Below are positions 10,137 to 21,846 of a stretch of 64,000 nucleotides of DNA, in pieces. Position 1 is the stretch's first letter; every line of letters starts with the position of its first letter. The notes under the pieces are model-generated. The model ran no database searches, was not told the origin of the DNA, and saw nothing but the letters and a program-made list of their open reading frames with translations. Origin of the DNA: Hydrangea macrophylla (lineage: Eukaryota; Streptophyta; Magnoliopsida; Cornales; Hydrangeaceae); contig CM066988.1 of NCBI GenBank assembly GCA_033977485.1, positions 4,114,501 to 4,178,500 on the forward strand, in the 5' to 3' direction. A program made the translations under genes and the position numbers.

Positions 10137-11583
10137 TATGGTGGCAGTGGTGGGTCTCCTAGGGTTCTAGGGGCAATTTTGTCTTTTATAATGAAATTTA
10201 AAATTTTGGAGGACTTAAGGAGGGAAATTTAAAATTTAGGGGACTTTAGGATGGAAATTTTTTTGAGTGTTTTTGTGTGGTTTTTTGTTTATGGTTTGTC
10301 ATTTAGTCCAAATTGACTCTATCTTCGGGACCTTAGACCAAGTGGCCCTAAAAGAATTCATTAAATAGTGGGTGTATAAAGTAAAGTAGGTAGGTGTGAA
10401 TAGAATTACCCTTATTCCTTTTTATTCATGATAAATAAAATGGAGACAAACAATCGTATAAGAATTGTTAGTCATGCTATTTAGCGAAGTAGAAGAAAGC
10501 TAATATATGTCTTGTACGTGCCAAATGATGAAGCTATACATGTCTTAGAGTATGGTCTTCAGGAAGAAGAGAGACTGCTAAATCCTCACAAGAATCCTTG
10601 GTTGGGGTCTCTCCACGTGCCTTCGAATTGCGTGCCTGACACTATCTCTTCCTTTGTTGTTCAAACCCGGCTTGCAAGCGCAATATGGACACAATAGAGA
10701 GTCCAAGGGACCACACATCTCACAATATCTATGGAATTACTATGCATCATAAGAACTCATATAGTATTTAAGTCAACAAATAACTAAAGATAAGCATTAT
10801 GGAAGACAAATGACCCAATGAATCATAAGAGAAAACCGAAATCACTTAAATACATGATACTGTGATGGTTTGCAATACGGTTATTTTATTGATTTTCTGC
10901 ACTTAAGTAGTAGGCGATATAACAAGAAGAACAAGTTATAGTGAAATGGGAAGGATTTGGCTGAAATCCTTCTTACAGAAAATTTATGCAAGTAGTCTTT
11001 ACTTGATTTAAGTACCATAATCCAAAAACATCATTTGGAATCACTATGCATAAAATCAAGGAAAAATCAATGCTGTCAACGTCAAAATGTCACCATAACT
11101 TGGAAGAGAATAAAGAAGAAGGGAGGGAAAAAATAGAATTAGTATGGACTTGAATTATTGATAAAGAGGAAATTACATTGATCTCTCCATATCGCATTTG
11201 AGAATGCAGACAGTAGCATCATTACTTAATATGAAACTCTATAATGCAATATAAAAACGTAGTTTCTGACCAATGTTAAAACAAAAAAGCTCGCCTTCCA
11301 TTTTCTTTGCTTTTCTTTTATGTGAATACTTTATACTATTCACAAAAGTAAAACAAAAAATACATCAGCACACAGGGGCAGATCTATGTAGCGGGGGGAC
11401 TCTAAGTTTTGGAAATTTTTTTATACACCCTATAAAAGAAAGTAATATTTAAGTTAAGTCCCTATAAAATTTAATTAAACCCCCTATTCTATTAGGCATC
11501 ATTTGACATGCCGGATAAAACTGGCAGATAAGACAGGATAAGGCAGGATCGGATAGGATAGTAATTTTGTCTGATAAGCTGTT
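10135..11583. other. Non-coding repeat-derived DNA
   Basis: No coding region recognised. ACAGGGGCAGATCTATGTAGC near 11373 resembles the terminus of many plant hAT elements, but no matching right end was found. The GATAAGACAGGATAAGGC words near 11525-11545 resemble 5290-5340. Paired AAATTTAAAATTT blocks at 10193-10250 are a local repeat. Confidence 0.35.
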
Positions 11584-12760
11584 ATGTTGTCCTGTATTAG
11601 GAACGTGCCTGGATACAAGTTTCGGATAATAACTAAATTATTGGGATACTTAGTGCACAAAAAGGGTATTCAAGTTAACAAGAATAAAACTTTAGCTATT
11701 ATTCAAAGTAAACCACCTTCAAATAAAAAGAATTACAAAGATTTTTTCTCCTTTCTTGAAGCTCAAGGATCATGACAAACTAGTGTTGAAAGAGAGCATC
11801 AGCAAGCCTTTCAAGCCTTGAAAAACTACTTGGTTAAGCCACCAGTGTTGATGCCTCCAAAAGATGATAGGCCTATGAAGTTATATACTTCAGCTACAGA
11901 AGCCTCAATAGGAGTTCTTTTGGCACAAGATAATGAACAAGTTGTTTATTACCTTAGTAGGTTTTTAAATGTGGCTGAATGTAAATATTCCTTTATGGAA
12001 AAATTTTGTCTAGCTTTGTACTTTGCATCTATGAAATTAAGATATTTATCTTCTCCTTAGAGAAGTTTATGTTATTGCAGAGTTTGATTTAGTTAAGTAT
12101 ATATTGACTAGACCTATTCTACACAATTGAATTGGAAAATGGATTTTGGCATTGTCAAAATTTTGTTTAATTTATGTCCCCCAGAAGGCAATTAAAGGTC
12201 AGGCATTGGCTGATTTTTTTTGCAGACCATCCTAATGATAGAGAATTGAAAGAACAATACGAAATTGGTTTTATATCTATGAGCCCATGGAACTTGTCGA
12301 GTTAAATTCAGGAATTGGATTTGTAATCAAATCTTCTAAAAGAATTAAAACCAAACATGGTTTCTGATTAAATTCGATGCAGTGTACTAATAATCAAGTG
12401 GAATATGAAGCCATAATCACGGGATTAGAGACACTTCTGAGTTTGACTACATTATCTGTTTAAGTGTATGGAGACTCTCAACTGTTATTAACCAATTAAA
12501 AGGAAAGTTTAAGTGTATTAGTCCATTTCTAAAAATTTACTATGATATAGCAATGAACTTACTGGCTAAATTTGATGATGTTACATTGGTACAGATCCCA
12601 AAATTTTTAAATGAAGAATCCAATGATGCGGCACAGAGATCATCTGGTTTTAGAAGTAATTTTGATGATCTTGAAGATATAAGCCAAGTGACTGCTAGGA
12701 AATTGTTACCTATTTTAGAAGATATAATACCATTGGCAAATATCTCTAATATTTAAATCC
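11584..12760 (+). pseudogene. Tat-type pol relic: end of reverse transcriptase, RNase H, second RNase H
   Basis: The region shows the thumb of reverse transcriptase (LLGYLVHKKGIQVNKNK, about 11636-11688) and the first RNase H domain (LYTSATEASIGVLLAQDNE, YYLSRF, 11881-12060). A spacer ending in ALADFF follows, then remains of a second RNase H (GIGFVIK, NNQVEYEAIITGLE, YGDSQL). Two RNase H domains in this order mark the Tat/Ogre lineage. The catalytic palm of the reverse transcriptase is absent: the left end is truncated near 11584. Stops and frameshifts are frequent, so no functional enzyme can be made. Confidence 0.8.
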
Positions 12761-12839
12761 ATGATGATTGGAGGAAGCCTATTGACTATCTATCTGGTTT
12801 GATTGATAAACCTGATAGAGTTGTAAAATTAAAGTAAGT

Positions 12840-14024
12840 AAATTACATAATGTATGCTAGGATTTTGTTCAAGAGAGGAGCTGATGGTATATATGCTTTT
12901 GGAATGTTTGAACAAACTAGATAGTTTAGAGGCTATTGCACAAGTTCATGAAGGGCTTTGTGGGGCACATCAATCTGGGATCAAGATGAGATAGGTACTT
13001 CAAAGACACGGTTGTTATTGGCCAACCATTCTCAAATATTACATTGAATATGCTAAGGGGTGTCAAGAATGTCAAAAGCATGGTCCCTTGAAACATCTAC
13101 CTACGGTTGATTTGCAATATGTGATAAAGCCATGGCCATTTAGGGGTTGGGTTATTGATGTAATTGGAAAGATAAGCCCTTTGTCCTCGAAGGGACATTG
13201 CTTCATTATTTTGGCTACTGATTATTTCACTAAATGAGTTGAGACAGAACCAATAAAATCCATTAATCAACATTCAGTCACTAGATTCTTAGACAACATA
13301 GTTTATAGGTATGGAATACCTCAAACTATTGTTTCAAATAAAGCAACTATCTTTGAAGAGGAAGTTGTAGCTTTTGCCTCGAAGTTCGGAATCACAATGA
13401 CTAAATCTACCCTATATTGTGCCCAATCTAATGGGCAAGTAGAAGCTACAAATAAAATCATAAAAGAAAATATTGCAAAGGTTATTAAAAATAACCCTCA
13501 AATATGGCACGAAATTTTACCCGAGGTTCTATGGGCATATAGGACTTGGAAGAGGACGAGTACATGAGTATCTCCATATGCTTTAACTTATGGATATGAA
13601 GTTGTTTTGCCTATTGAAATAAAAATTAATTCTTTAAGAATTTTGAAGCAAAATCAACTGACTATGGATGCTTATCAGACAGCCATGGTGATGGAGTTAG
13701 AAAATACAGATGAAGAAAGAGTTAAAGCTCTTAGTAACATTCTTGCTCATAAAATAGTGGCAACAAGAGGTTATAACAAGAAGGTTCAACATAGATCCTT
13801 CGATAAGGGAGATTTGGTTTGGAAAACTATTTTACTAATTGGGGTGAAAGATCCATAATTTGGGACATGGTCACCTAAATGGGAAGGTCCTTTTCACATT
13901 CATAAGGTGTTTAAAGGTGGGTTCTATTATCTTAAGAATTTGAATGGTTATGTTCATCTAAGGAAAATCAATGGAATATTTCTGAAACTATATCACCCAA
14001 CTATTTGGGAAGCAAGAGAGGAAT
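12840..14024 (+). pseudogene. Tat-type integrase relic
   Basis: Integrase joins element cDNA to host DNA. The order is recognisable: an HH-CC-like zinc-binding N-terminus with CQECQKHG near 13063, a core with VIDVIG (first Asp) near 13150, IVSNKATIF near 13328-13354 and NGQVEATNK (Glu) near 13431-13457. A C-terminal region from 13607 contains KVQHRSFDKGDLVWK. The second catalytic Asp, normally in an SDxxT motif, reads Asn here, and several stops break the frame. It lies directly before an antisense ORF, the usual Tat arrangement. Confidence 0.78.
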
Positions 14025-14039
14025 AAAAATAAAGCATCT

Positions 14040-15466
14040 GAGTTGCATTAACAAGTTCAAAGATTACAACAAAACAGATTACAAAATAGAAGCCAAGCTT
14101 TGGGCTTTTAGTTCAAACTTGTCCCAAAACCTATAGTATACTTTGACGTCGTTGATGATATACTGTTGCTCTCCTATAGTTTGTTGCTGCTTCAGGTTCG
14201 AAGCCGCTAATTCGGTTTTCACAACTTGAAGATTTTTTTGAGTTTTGTCTTGTCTTGACTTCATAGTGGCAATTTGATCTTTGATTCCTTGCAAGGCTTC
14301 TCTGAGTTTGTCATTTCCTTCGAGAGCTGTCAGTAGTTCCTTGTCAGCCTTGGACTATTTTACCATGTCAGAGGCCTTTGTTCTCTATTAGACCATCTCA
14401 TCCATGTCATTTGCTAAGAGATTTCTCTGTTCAGTGACTCTAGATAAGATGGTAGAGTTAAACTCTAATGAACCAAGAAGTTCATTAACTGATTGCTTGT
14501 CTTCAGCATGACTTTGTCCTTGGTAAGAAGAGCGAGGAACAAAATCTTGAATGTAGTCTTCATCTCTTGATCCAGAAAGAATTTGAAGGGGGCTCGATTG
14601 GAAGGTCTGAAGAAAGAAGTAACACCAAGAAGGTCGAGGTCAAGTATCTTAATTCAAAGGGCCTCAAAAAGTCAACTTGATCTTCCATATCCCCAGTTCC
14701 TGGACTTGATTTGGGACCATACAATCTCACCACAGCCTTCAATGTCTTCTTGAAATATTCTAATTCTTCTGCTGACATTTGAGAAGGTAGAGCTTGAAAG
14801 AAGATAGGAGGTGGGGTCTATGTTGGGTATGAAGGAGAAGGGGTAGATGCTCGGGGGGTAGTACCCTTTATGACTGAAGGAGTTGTTTCCTTCGAAGAAC
14901 TAGCAGTTTTGGGATCCTCGACCTGAAAGGAAGGAATGGATTGTGCAAGCCCAAAATGTCTCAAAAATTGAGAAAGAAGGTATACTTCCCCAAAAGACTT
15001 GGATGAGGCTTTAGTCCCAAAAATAGGTCTAGAGTTATCAGAAAACTTCCCCAAACTTGTTTCGGATCATTGGGGTGGGCTTTTCGAGTAGGAATGTTAC
15101 AAAGCCAAGTAGGGTAAAGTGGAGATTTGTCTGTATCACTATACAAGAAAGAGAAAGGTTGGTAGAGATCAAAAGATCTATCTTCTGGAATAGTGAAGAA
15201 AAATGCAGCCAAATCTGCAAATTTTCTATAAGTGACAGGTAAGGTAGTTAAGTATATGCCATACCTGATAGTATTAATTGGAGGAGTTATAGGGCTAAGT
15301 TTAGGGAAGTAGGCTCGAAGTCACAATTGGAGTACCCAAATGGGACCACCCTGAGAGGGATTGAAGGGGACATTTTGAAGGTTAGCACATGTATGATATA
15401 GATGACCTACGAAAAATGATGTGAAGGCTAATCTACGCTTACTCAAAAGGGCTTTGGCTAAGTAGG
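14040..15466 (-). pseudogene. Antisense ORF (aORF) of the first Tat element, plant-mobile-domain-like
   Basis: The minus strand downstream of pol is coding-like from 15466 to about 14050. Reading down from 15466 it gives LAKALLSKRRLAFTSFFVGH, then a GGPIWVLQL.LRAYFP segment typical of plant mobile domain (PMD) proteins, then FADLAAFFFTIPEDRSFDLY and LYPTWLCN. A Ser/Pro/Thr-rich linker follows (about 14820-14930), and a Gln/Lys-rich coiled-coil-like end (QGIKDQIATMKSRQDKTQKN, about 14294-14079). Tat elements often carry such an ORF antisense to pol. It is split across frames by indels and cut at its upstream side by the Athila 5' LTR at 15467. It differs from the antisense gene at 53.5-55.6 kb. 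Confidence 0.65.
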
Positions 15467-15885
15467 TGACAAACATTGAATATTGCACATTTATGTGCCA
15501 ATATAATAGACATAGTTTACACGCATATTTGAATTAATATAATTTAATGGTGATGTCACTCACATGCGTGTAATTATGTGTTTTTACATATTTTATATGT
15601 TTAGGTGAAAATGAAGTGAAATTGTAATAATTCAAAATTTTATTAAAGGGTAATTGGGTAATTTTACCTTTTCTATTGTGGACTCTAAATTTATTTGACT
15701 GTATTTAAATTTATAGAGCATGACTCTATTATTTATTTTTCTTTTCAGGTGCTTTAAAATTTATTTTGTTCGTGTGGGTGTGTTTATTTAATTTTGGGGT
15801 TACACCGTTGGGTCAGACTGTCCGTGGGAACACCAAACATTTCATTTTTGTAGCATACAAGAGGAATGGGTCCCACCCCACTCCC

Positions 15886-15893
15886 CTATATAG
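15886..15893 (+). promoter_or_regulatory. Putative TATA box of the 3.4-kb solo LTR
   Basis: CTATATAG sits about 265 bp into the LTR with a C/T-rich leader immediately downstream, matching a retroelement core promoter. Confidence 0.5.
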
Positions 15894-18327
15894 CCGGCCA
15901 AACTCCCCCCTCCCACTCATTCACGTTAGTTTCCTCTCCTCCTTCATTTCTTCTTCTTCTCCTCCTTCAAGTTCAAGAGCCAAAGAAATCCAAAAATCTC
16001 TACTTCTACTCCATCTCCTTCTACAAGATTTGAAGAGGTGGTCAAGAACAACATCCTCTAGCATCTCTAACCTTCCTAGAGTGGGAAATCATCTCTTGGG
16101 TAAGTATTTTGGAAAACCCCAATTTCTAAGGTTTCATTAGTTTTCAAATTTTTGAGTTGTATTGAACTTCTCTTCTCTTTTATAGCTTCCTTGGAGTGTT
16201 TAGAGCATGCCTTAACAATCCTAACCATTTCCTTGGAGTTTCTAGTGTAGGTAAGTTTTCTAGTTTCCTAACAATTTCTAGGATTTGCTAGTTTAAGCTT
16301 TTCTATCCTAACTATGAATTGTTCTTGCTTAGAGTGGCCTTCTTGAAGCATCCTTCAAGATCCTAGCACAAGCATTGGAAGCTTTTGGGATTTACTTAAC
16401 TCTCTTGAATTTTCTTCCATTGTTGGAATTTAAAAATTTGTGAGGTAGATTCTATTATATCATTTCTACATGTTATGCACGCCTAAAATGTATATGAGTT
16501 CATTCATTTGTTTAGGAGAAAATGTAGACATATGCTCTAGGTTTCCCCCAAATTGAGAAATTAGGGCTTTTTGCCTAGAAGTGATTCTTGTGTGTTAATT
16601 GCTCTATGTAATGATAAACTTGCATGTTGGGTGATTTTCGTTTATTTTGAAAAATCTTCATTGAGGTAGATTAATAATGTTTCATTTGTATATGTTGTGA
16701 TTTTGTGATGTTAAATGTAGTTAAAATGATGCTACGAGTGTAATCTAGACACATGCATTAAGTTTTCCCCAAAGTAATAAATTTAGGGTTATATGCCTAA
16801 TTGTGAATTTGCATGTTTTGGTTGTTCTATAATTGATTATGTGATGCTAGACGTGCCTAGGATGCTCCCTTTATGTGTAAAAGCATGTTAGGACGTTAGT
16901 TTAGAAATCCTTGTTAGGAGTGCTATATTATGAATTTTAATTTAACTCTTGATGTCTTTAATACATGTTCAACATGTAAGAATTATTGTGTTCATTATTT
17001 TGTTGGAGCATCTATGTTGTCATTTTAAACATTTCATGCATTGAGGCCAAATCGGCAAACATTCAAATATCACGACATAAAGATTTTATTTGAAAAAGAG
17101 AGAAAAACCCCATGTGTGGGAATTTTGGTTTAAGAAATCCGGACGTGGGTTGTGATGTGAGACAGGGAGAATGACCCTTAGAAACATTCAAACTCCAAAC
17201 TATATTCGGGTAGCTCCCGGAAGTTGGTATACTACACTCCATGCGTGGGTGGCTCATGGTCCGGTAATGAGAGAGATGTGCATTTGTCACGCATAGCCTT
17301 GCGGCTTTAAACATTTCATTGTAGCCGTGGTGGCGATTCATTGCACCTCATTTCATTTTAATCATGGATAGCATATAGACTTGTTACAACACTGTCTACT
17401 TAGCCGTCGTGCTAAGGTACTACGCTATCAACCATTTTGCAGGTGATGTCGATAAGGGCACGAGTGACCCCGGTGTTGTTACTTTGAAATCCTTTGGTTC
17501 TACTTTGAGGACTTATGATTGTTTGAGAAATTGTACAACTCTCTACGTTCATTTTGACATCATAAAGTTTGTAAAAATCTTATACTTTGAAATTTGTTGT
17601 TTTTAAGTTTTTATTAAAACTTCTTGAGTTTAAGTGCTTACTTTGTTAAGCTTCTATGAGTTAGCTTCTTTGAGAATCGTTGGTCACGTGTTAGTCCTTG
17701 TTTTACTATCATTATTATTAAACTTGTTGAAGGATTTTTGAATCGTATAATTAAGTCTCAAAATCGTTAGATCTCTTTTGTTTGAACCCTTGTCGGGTTC
17801 ACTTTAGCTAACTATGTGGTATGTTTGAGGATGTTGTGAAACTTTGTTGAATTTGTTTTAGCTTAACTCATTATGTGTTTCAATCCTTATCGGAGGAAGC
17901 TTCAATTGTTTTAAAGAGTTAACGTCTTCAAATATCCCAAATGTTTTCAAATCCCTCTTCCTCTTTTTTTTGTGAAATCTCTTTCGTTGCCTCGTGTTTG
18001 TATGTTGTAATCGTTGGATGTTCCGGATAGTTTGTACACGTGTACGTATTATACTATTTTAGACTTGCCTATATCAATTTGGAAGGTTTAAAAGCTTTTA
18101 GAACACTTTCTCCCTATCTCTCCCTATATCTCTTTCCCAATCTCTCCCTCTCTCCTTTTTCCTCTCTTTATCTCTTTCACTTCTCGTTTTTAATAAATTT
18201 CGAGTGTATGAAGTTCCGTTTGGTCTAGGCATGTGTTATATGTCATTTAGGACTTGTTTAGTCATATATTGAGGTTTAAATTTGAGGATTTAGCATAATT
18301 GGGAACATTTCTACAAGTTGTAAAAAT

Positions 18328-18740
18328 GCTGTCAAAAGTTTCTGTCATAGAAAAACTGCTACTGTTTTCTTTATTTTCTGCCCAAATGGTGCAGAATTGG
18401 AAAAAATGTTATTAGACGAAAGTTGTGCGGAATCGAATCTTACATGGACCAACGCGAACAGAATGTGAAAATTTCAATTATATAGTTACTTACGGATGTT
18501 TCAAAATTCAGCAATTATCCAAAAATGGTCCTTATGCTGTCAAAGTTGCTGTCAAATAAAAACTGCTACTGTTATCTCTATTTTCTGCCCAAATGGTGGG
18601 GAATTGGAAAAAATGCTATTTGATGAAAGTTGTGCAGAATTAAATTTTACATAGACCAACGCGGACAGAATGTGAAAATTTCAAAGATATATTTACTTAC
18701 AGCTGTTTTAAAATTCAGCAACTATCTAAAAATGACCTTT
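18328..18740 (+). repeat. About 207-bp tandem duplication in the solo LTR
   Basis: The block GCTGTCAAA..AAACTGCTACTGTT..TTTTCTGCCCAAATGG at 18328 recurs at about 18535 with the same order of words through CCAACGCG..AGAATGTGAAAATTTCA and AAAATTCAGCAA.TAT. Divergence is moderate. Confidence 0.88.
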
Positions 18741-20568
18741 TATCAAATCTATTGTATTTTCCCTTTCTCCTTGAACTAGTACTTGTTCGGATAGTCTTTT
18801 AAGTAAGTTTTCAAATGTTTTCATCTTTGTTAGACTTGTTAACATGTAAGTCCATTTTGGCTTATATGTTAGTAAGTCATATTTGTAGGAATCCCCGTGG
18901 GATCCCAATGTCGCTTCCGCATTGTGAATTAATTTTAATTCTTTTCCCTCTATCTTTTCTCTTTCCTCGCGCTTCGGTTTCCGGGGCGTGACAGAAATAA
19001 AGGGAAGGAAAGAAGTAGCAACCACACCATAGTATATCCCATATGTTCATAAAAAAATGAATAGTAAGAAACAGTAAAATTCTCTGTAAAATAGAAAGAT
19101 TCCAAAAGAAAGAAAAAAAAAACAATCCAAAAGAATAAAAAAAACAAACCAACAACCAAAAAAATCAACCATTCAGTGAATGGTTGATTGTGACGTTTAG
19201 TTGATACAACTTTTTTTCTCTTTTTTGTCTCCTTTTCTCTCTCTCCCTCTCTTTCTCTCTTTGCAGGTGCACTGACACAGGTTTGAAATACTGTCCAAAG
19301 GAAAGAAGAAAAGGGACGAAGAAGAAGAAAACTGTCAATCTCGTGTCAAAGTGATGAACGCAGTGAAGAAATCATCACAGAATTTCGTCTATAAAATGGA
19401 GAAGCAACGAGGAGAAAAGAATCACAAGCATCACAACAGTATACAATCACTAAGAGAGAATAGTTTAGGGAGGTTATCATGTGAACACTTCATATTGTCC
19501 CTAGAAATAGGAAACTTTAGTTTTTCTTTGCCTTTTCTAGTTCTAGTAGTTGTAAAAATTTACTTTTATGTAATTGATGATTTCATGTTCAAAAATATGT
19601 AACAAAACTTTGTGTACTGTGTTTCTTAAAATAAAATATTTGCTTTCTTGTACAACCTATGTCAATTTGTAGTACTAAAATATTCCTAGTAAAATTTAGA
19701 TTTAATATTTTTAGTCTAGTAGTAGTTGTAGTTGTCCCCTAAAATAGTTTGAAACCCAAAATTTCTAGTTTTTATAGCAATATTTCCATTCACTAGAAGA
19801 CAGATTTTGCAAATAAATGCCAGATTTCTTAATCACGTAGTTGTTATAATCACCTACCAAAGCCCCAAGCACACCATATCCATATCTCACTCCCAAATTA
19901 GATTAGGATTTGGTTTGACTTGCTTGTGTTCTTGGAGTTCAACCACTGTGACCCCACAAGAAGTCAAAGTCAAAGGTTTAGTATTTTATTATTAATTCAG
20001 TATTTCCATTTATTTATATTTTATTAGCCTAGTTGTACTGAACTTTGTTATTTTGCAGATTTCACAAATTCAACCCCAACTCATGTTAAGTGAGGAAAAA
20101 ATATTTTAATATTATATTTCACCCTTACTGTAGTTTTATAACTTAAATTTTAATTGGGCAGTCACTGTGTACATCTATTTAATCTTTCTTTAAAAGATTA
20201 TTTGGAAGACAGTTTCAATTCCAAAATAGTAGGTTAAAACTTTAATTGGGGATATGCAATAAAAACTTAGAAACCACAACTTCTGTGCACTAATCTTAAA
20301 TGGGCAAATTTATCTGGATGGGTTGTTTTTCCATTTATGGCCAAAAATATCTATTTATCTATAGTTTATGACCATTTAACATATTTATATACTATGGCTA
20401 TATTGGACGTCAAAAGATTACATATTTGAAATAAGAATATAATTATGTGGATTGTCAAACTATGCCTTTTGTCATAAAAAAAAACACCTAACATACTCAA
20501 ACAATTCATATGACAAAGTTTATATTTTAAATATGTGTATATATATATATTTCTATCCATTAATGGAC

Positions 20569-20665
20569 AGGCAATTGTGTAGTGGCAGAGTGGTGGGGAC
20601 TGGGCGCCGAATAACCCACGTCTGCGGCGGGTCACGGTTCGAACCTGGCTACTGCCCAATTGCCT
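20569..20665 (+). repeat. tRNA-like (SINE-type) module, second copy
   Basis: It holds a box A-like TAGTGGCAGAGTGG (20580-20593) and a perfect box B GGTTCGAACC (20636-20645). A 9-bp inverted pair closes it: AGGCAATTG (20569-20577) and CAATTGCCT (20657-20665). The boxes match the copy at 8676-8769 more closely than the sequence between them does. Confidence 0.7.
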
Positions 20666-21298
20666 TTTTATTTTTCTTTAAACCAAACGACGTCGTTTCA
20701 TATCAAACCTAACACACTTGACATGACCCCGACTAGTGAAAGTTTATTTTCAAATAAAGAATGACTCTGCGGTCTTAAATGCCAAATCCTTTTCAAATGC
20801 ACAAAAGTTGTGGGATCTAGTGTTGGTTTTGCATATTCCCAATTCCTTTAAATCATTTCTCTCAAGTTAATTAATATTTCTTGTTTTTAATAGTTTTGCT
20901 TAAATATTTGTATTATTTTCATCTTTCGCTATAATAATATCCATAAAGTCATTTGATGTAAATTTAGCTTTTATTTCTTTTTCTTCCTTTTCTTACTAGT
21001 ATCTTAGTTAATTTATTTTGCACTACTAAAATCTTTACCATAAACTGTTATTAAAAAAATTAGTTTTTAATTAGTTTTATTGCAAAAAATATAAAAACTA
21101 GTTGTTTAGTAAAAGCCCCAAAAATCCATCATCTTTTATTTTCTTTTCTTGGGACAAAATGGTTACTGCCTATCTTTATAAAATTATTTTCCGTCCCCTG
21201 TGGATTCGACCTGGTCTTCCAGAACTGTAATACTTGTAAGATCACCTACACTTGGGTGTTGATAAGAAAACGCGTTAATAGGATGTCGTCAAAGTTTT

Positions 21299-21316
21299 TG
21301 GCGCCGTTGCCGAGGA
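21299..21316 (+). promoter_or_regulatory. Athila primer-binding site
   Basis: TGGCGCCGTTGCCGAGGA lies 7 bp after the LTR end. It differs by one base from the classic Athila site TGGCGCCGTTGCCGGGGA, where a host tRNA primes reverse transcription. Confidence 0.92.
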
Positions 21317-21665
21317 ACGGTTAAAAAAATATAAATAAATAAAGTTAGGTTTAAAACTATTTCTCCCACTATATCTATATCTATATAGATATACCTATTC
21401 TACCTTATAAATAATTTAGTTTTCTTTTTAAGAAAATGATAATATAAAAAATAATAATAATAATAAAAACTATATATAATTTTTTCCTTGTGAAATATAT
21501 ATAAATATATATTTATAAGTATCTACATGTTTGTTTTTTTTTTTAAAAAGACATATATAAATATATTTATATACATGTATATAAACCTATCTTCTAACAA
21601 AATATAAAAAATATATGTATAATGTAAAAATAAAAAAAAGGAGTTTTATTTTAACTGTAGCGATA

Positions 21666-21721
<56 letters not shown>
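21666..21721. repeat. (AAT)n microsatellite in Athila leader
   Basis: About 18 AAT triplets between primer site and gag, in a generally very AT-rich leader. Confidence 0.95.
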
Positions 21722-21723
<2 letters not shown>

Positions 21724-21846
21724 TTATTTTTAAAACTTAGTTTTTCTTTTACTTCTTACGTCCTTAGATACTACTGAAGCTTTATATCAAGTACACATAA
21801 TTCTAATATTTCTAGTGATTCATCCAATATACAATTTCCAATTATT

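Larger units (their letters stand above)
15623..18993 (+). mobile_element. Solo LTR (3371 bp) with TSD GAAAT
   Basis: It begins TGTAATAATTC and ends GGGGCGTGACA, flanked by GAAAT at 15618-15622 and 18994-18998. The uninterrupted target is visible in the same window: the Athila 3' LTR reads GTGAAATAAAGGG at 49319-49331. No coding region is present. A TATA box (CTATATAG, 15886-15893) is followed by a CT-rich leader. The terminus type resembles Tekay/Del-like chromovirus LTRs, but lineage cannot be confirmed without internal sequence. Confidence 0.93.
15467..21291 (+). mobile_element. Athila 5' LTR, interrupted by a solo LTR
   Basis: LTR sequence occupies 15467-15622 and 18999-21291, about 2.45 kb once the insertion is set aside. 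It starts TGACAAACATTGAA and ends GATGTCGTCA, followed 7 bp later by the primer site. The start matches the 3' LTR fragment at 49142-49385. The second half matches the solo LTR at 7891-9428, including the tRNA-like module. Confidence 0.88.

Noticed and set aside
10512..10697. 61-codon frame with varied composition
   Set aside because: Short, isolated, no recognised motif and no neighbour that would support it.
8676..20665. tRNA genes suggested by GGTTCGAACC boxes
   Set aside because: Box A and box B are present, but no complete acceptor, anticodon and T-arm set could be drawn, and both copies lie at the same place in LTRs. They are annotated as tRNA-like modules.
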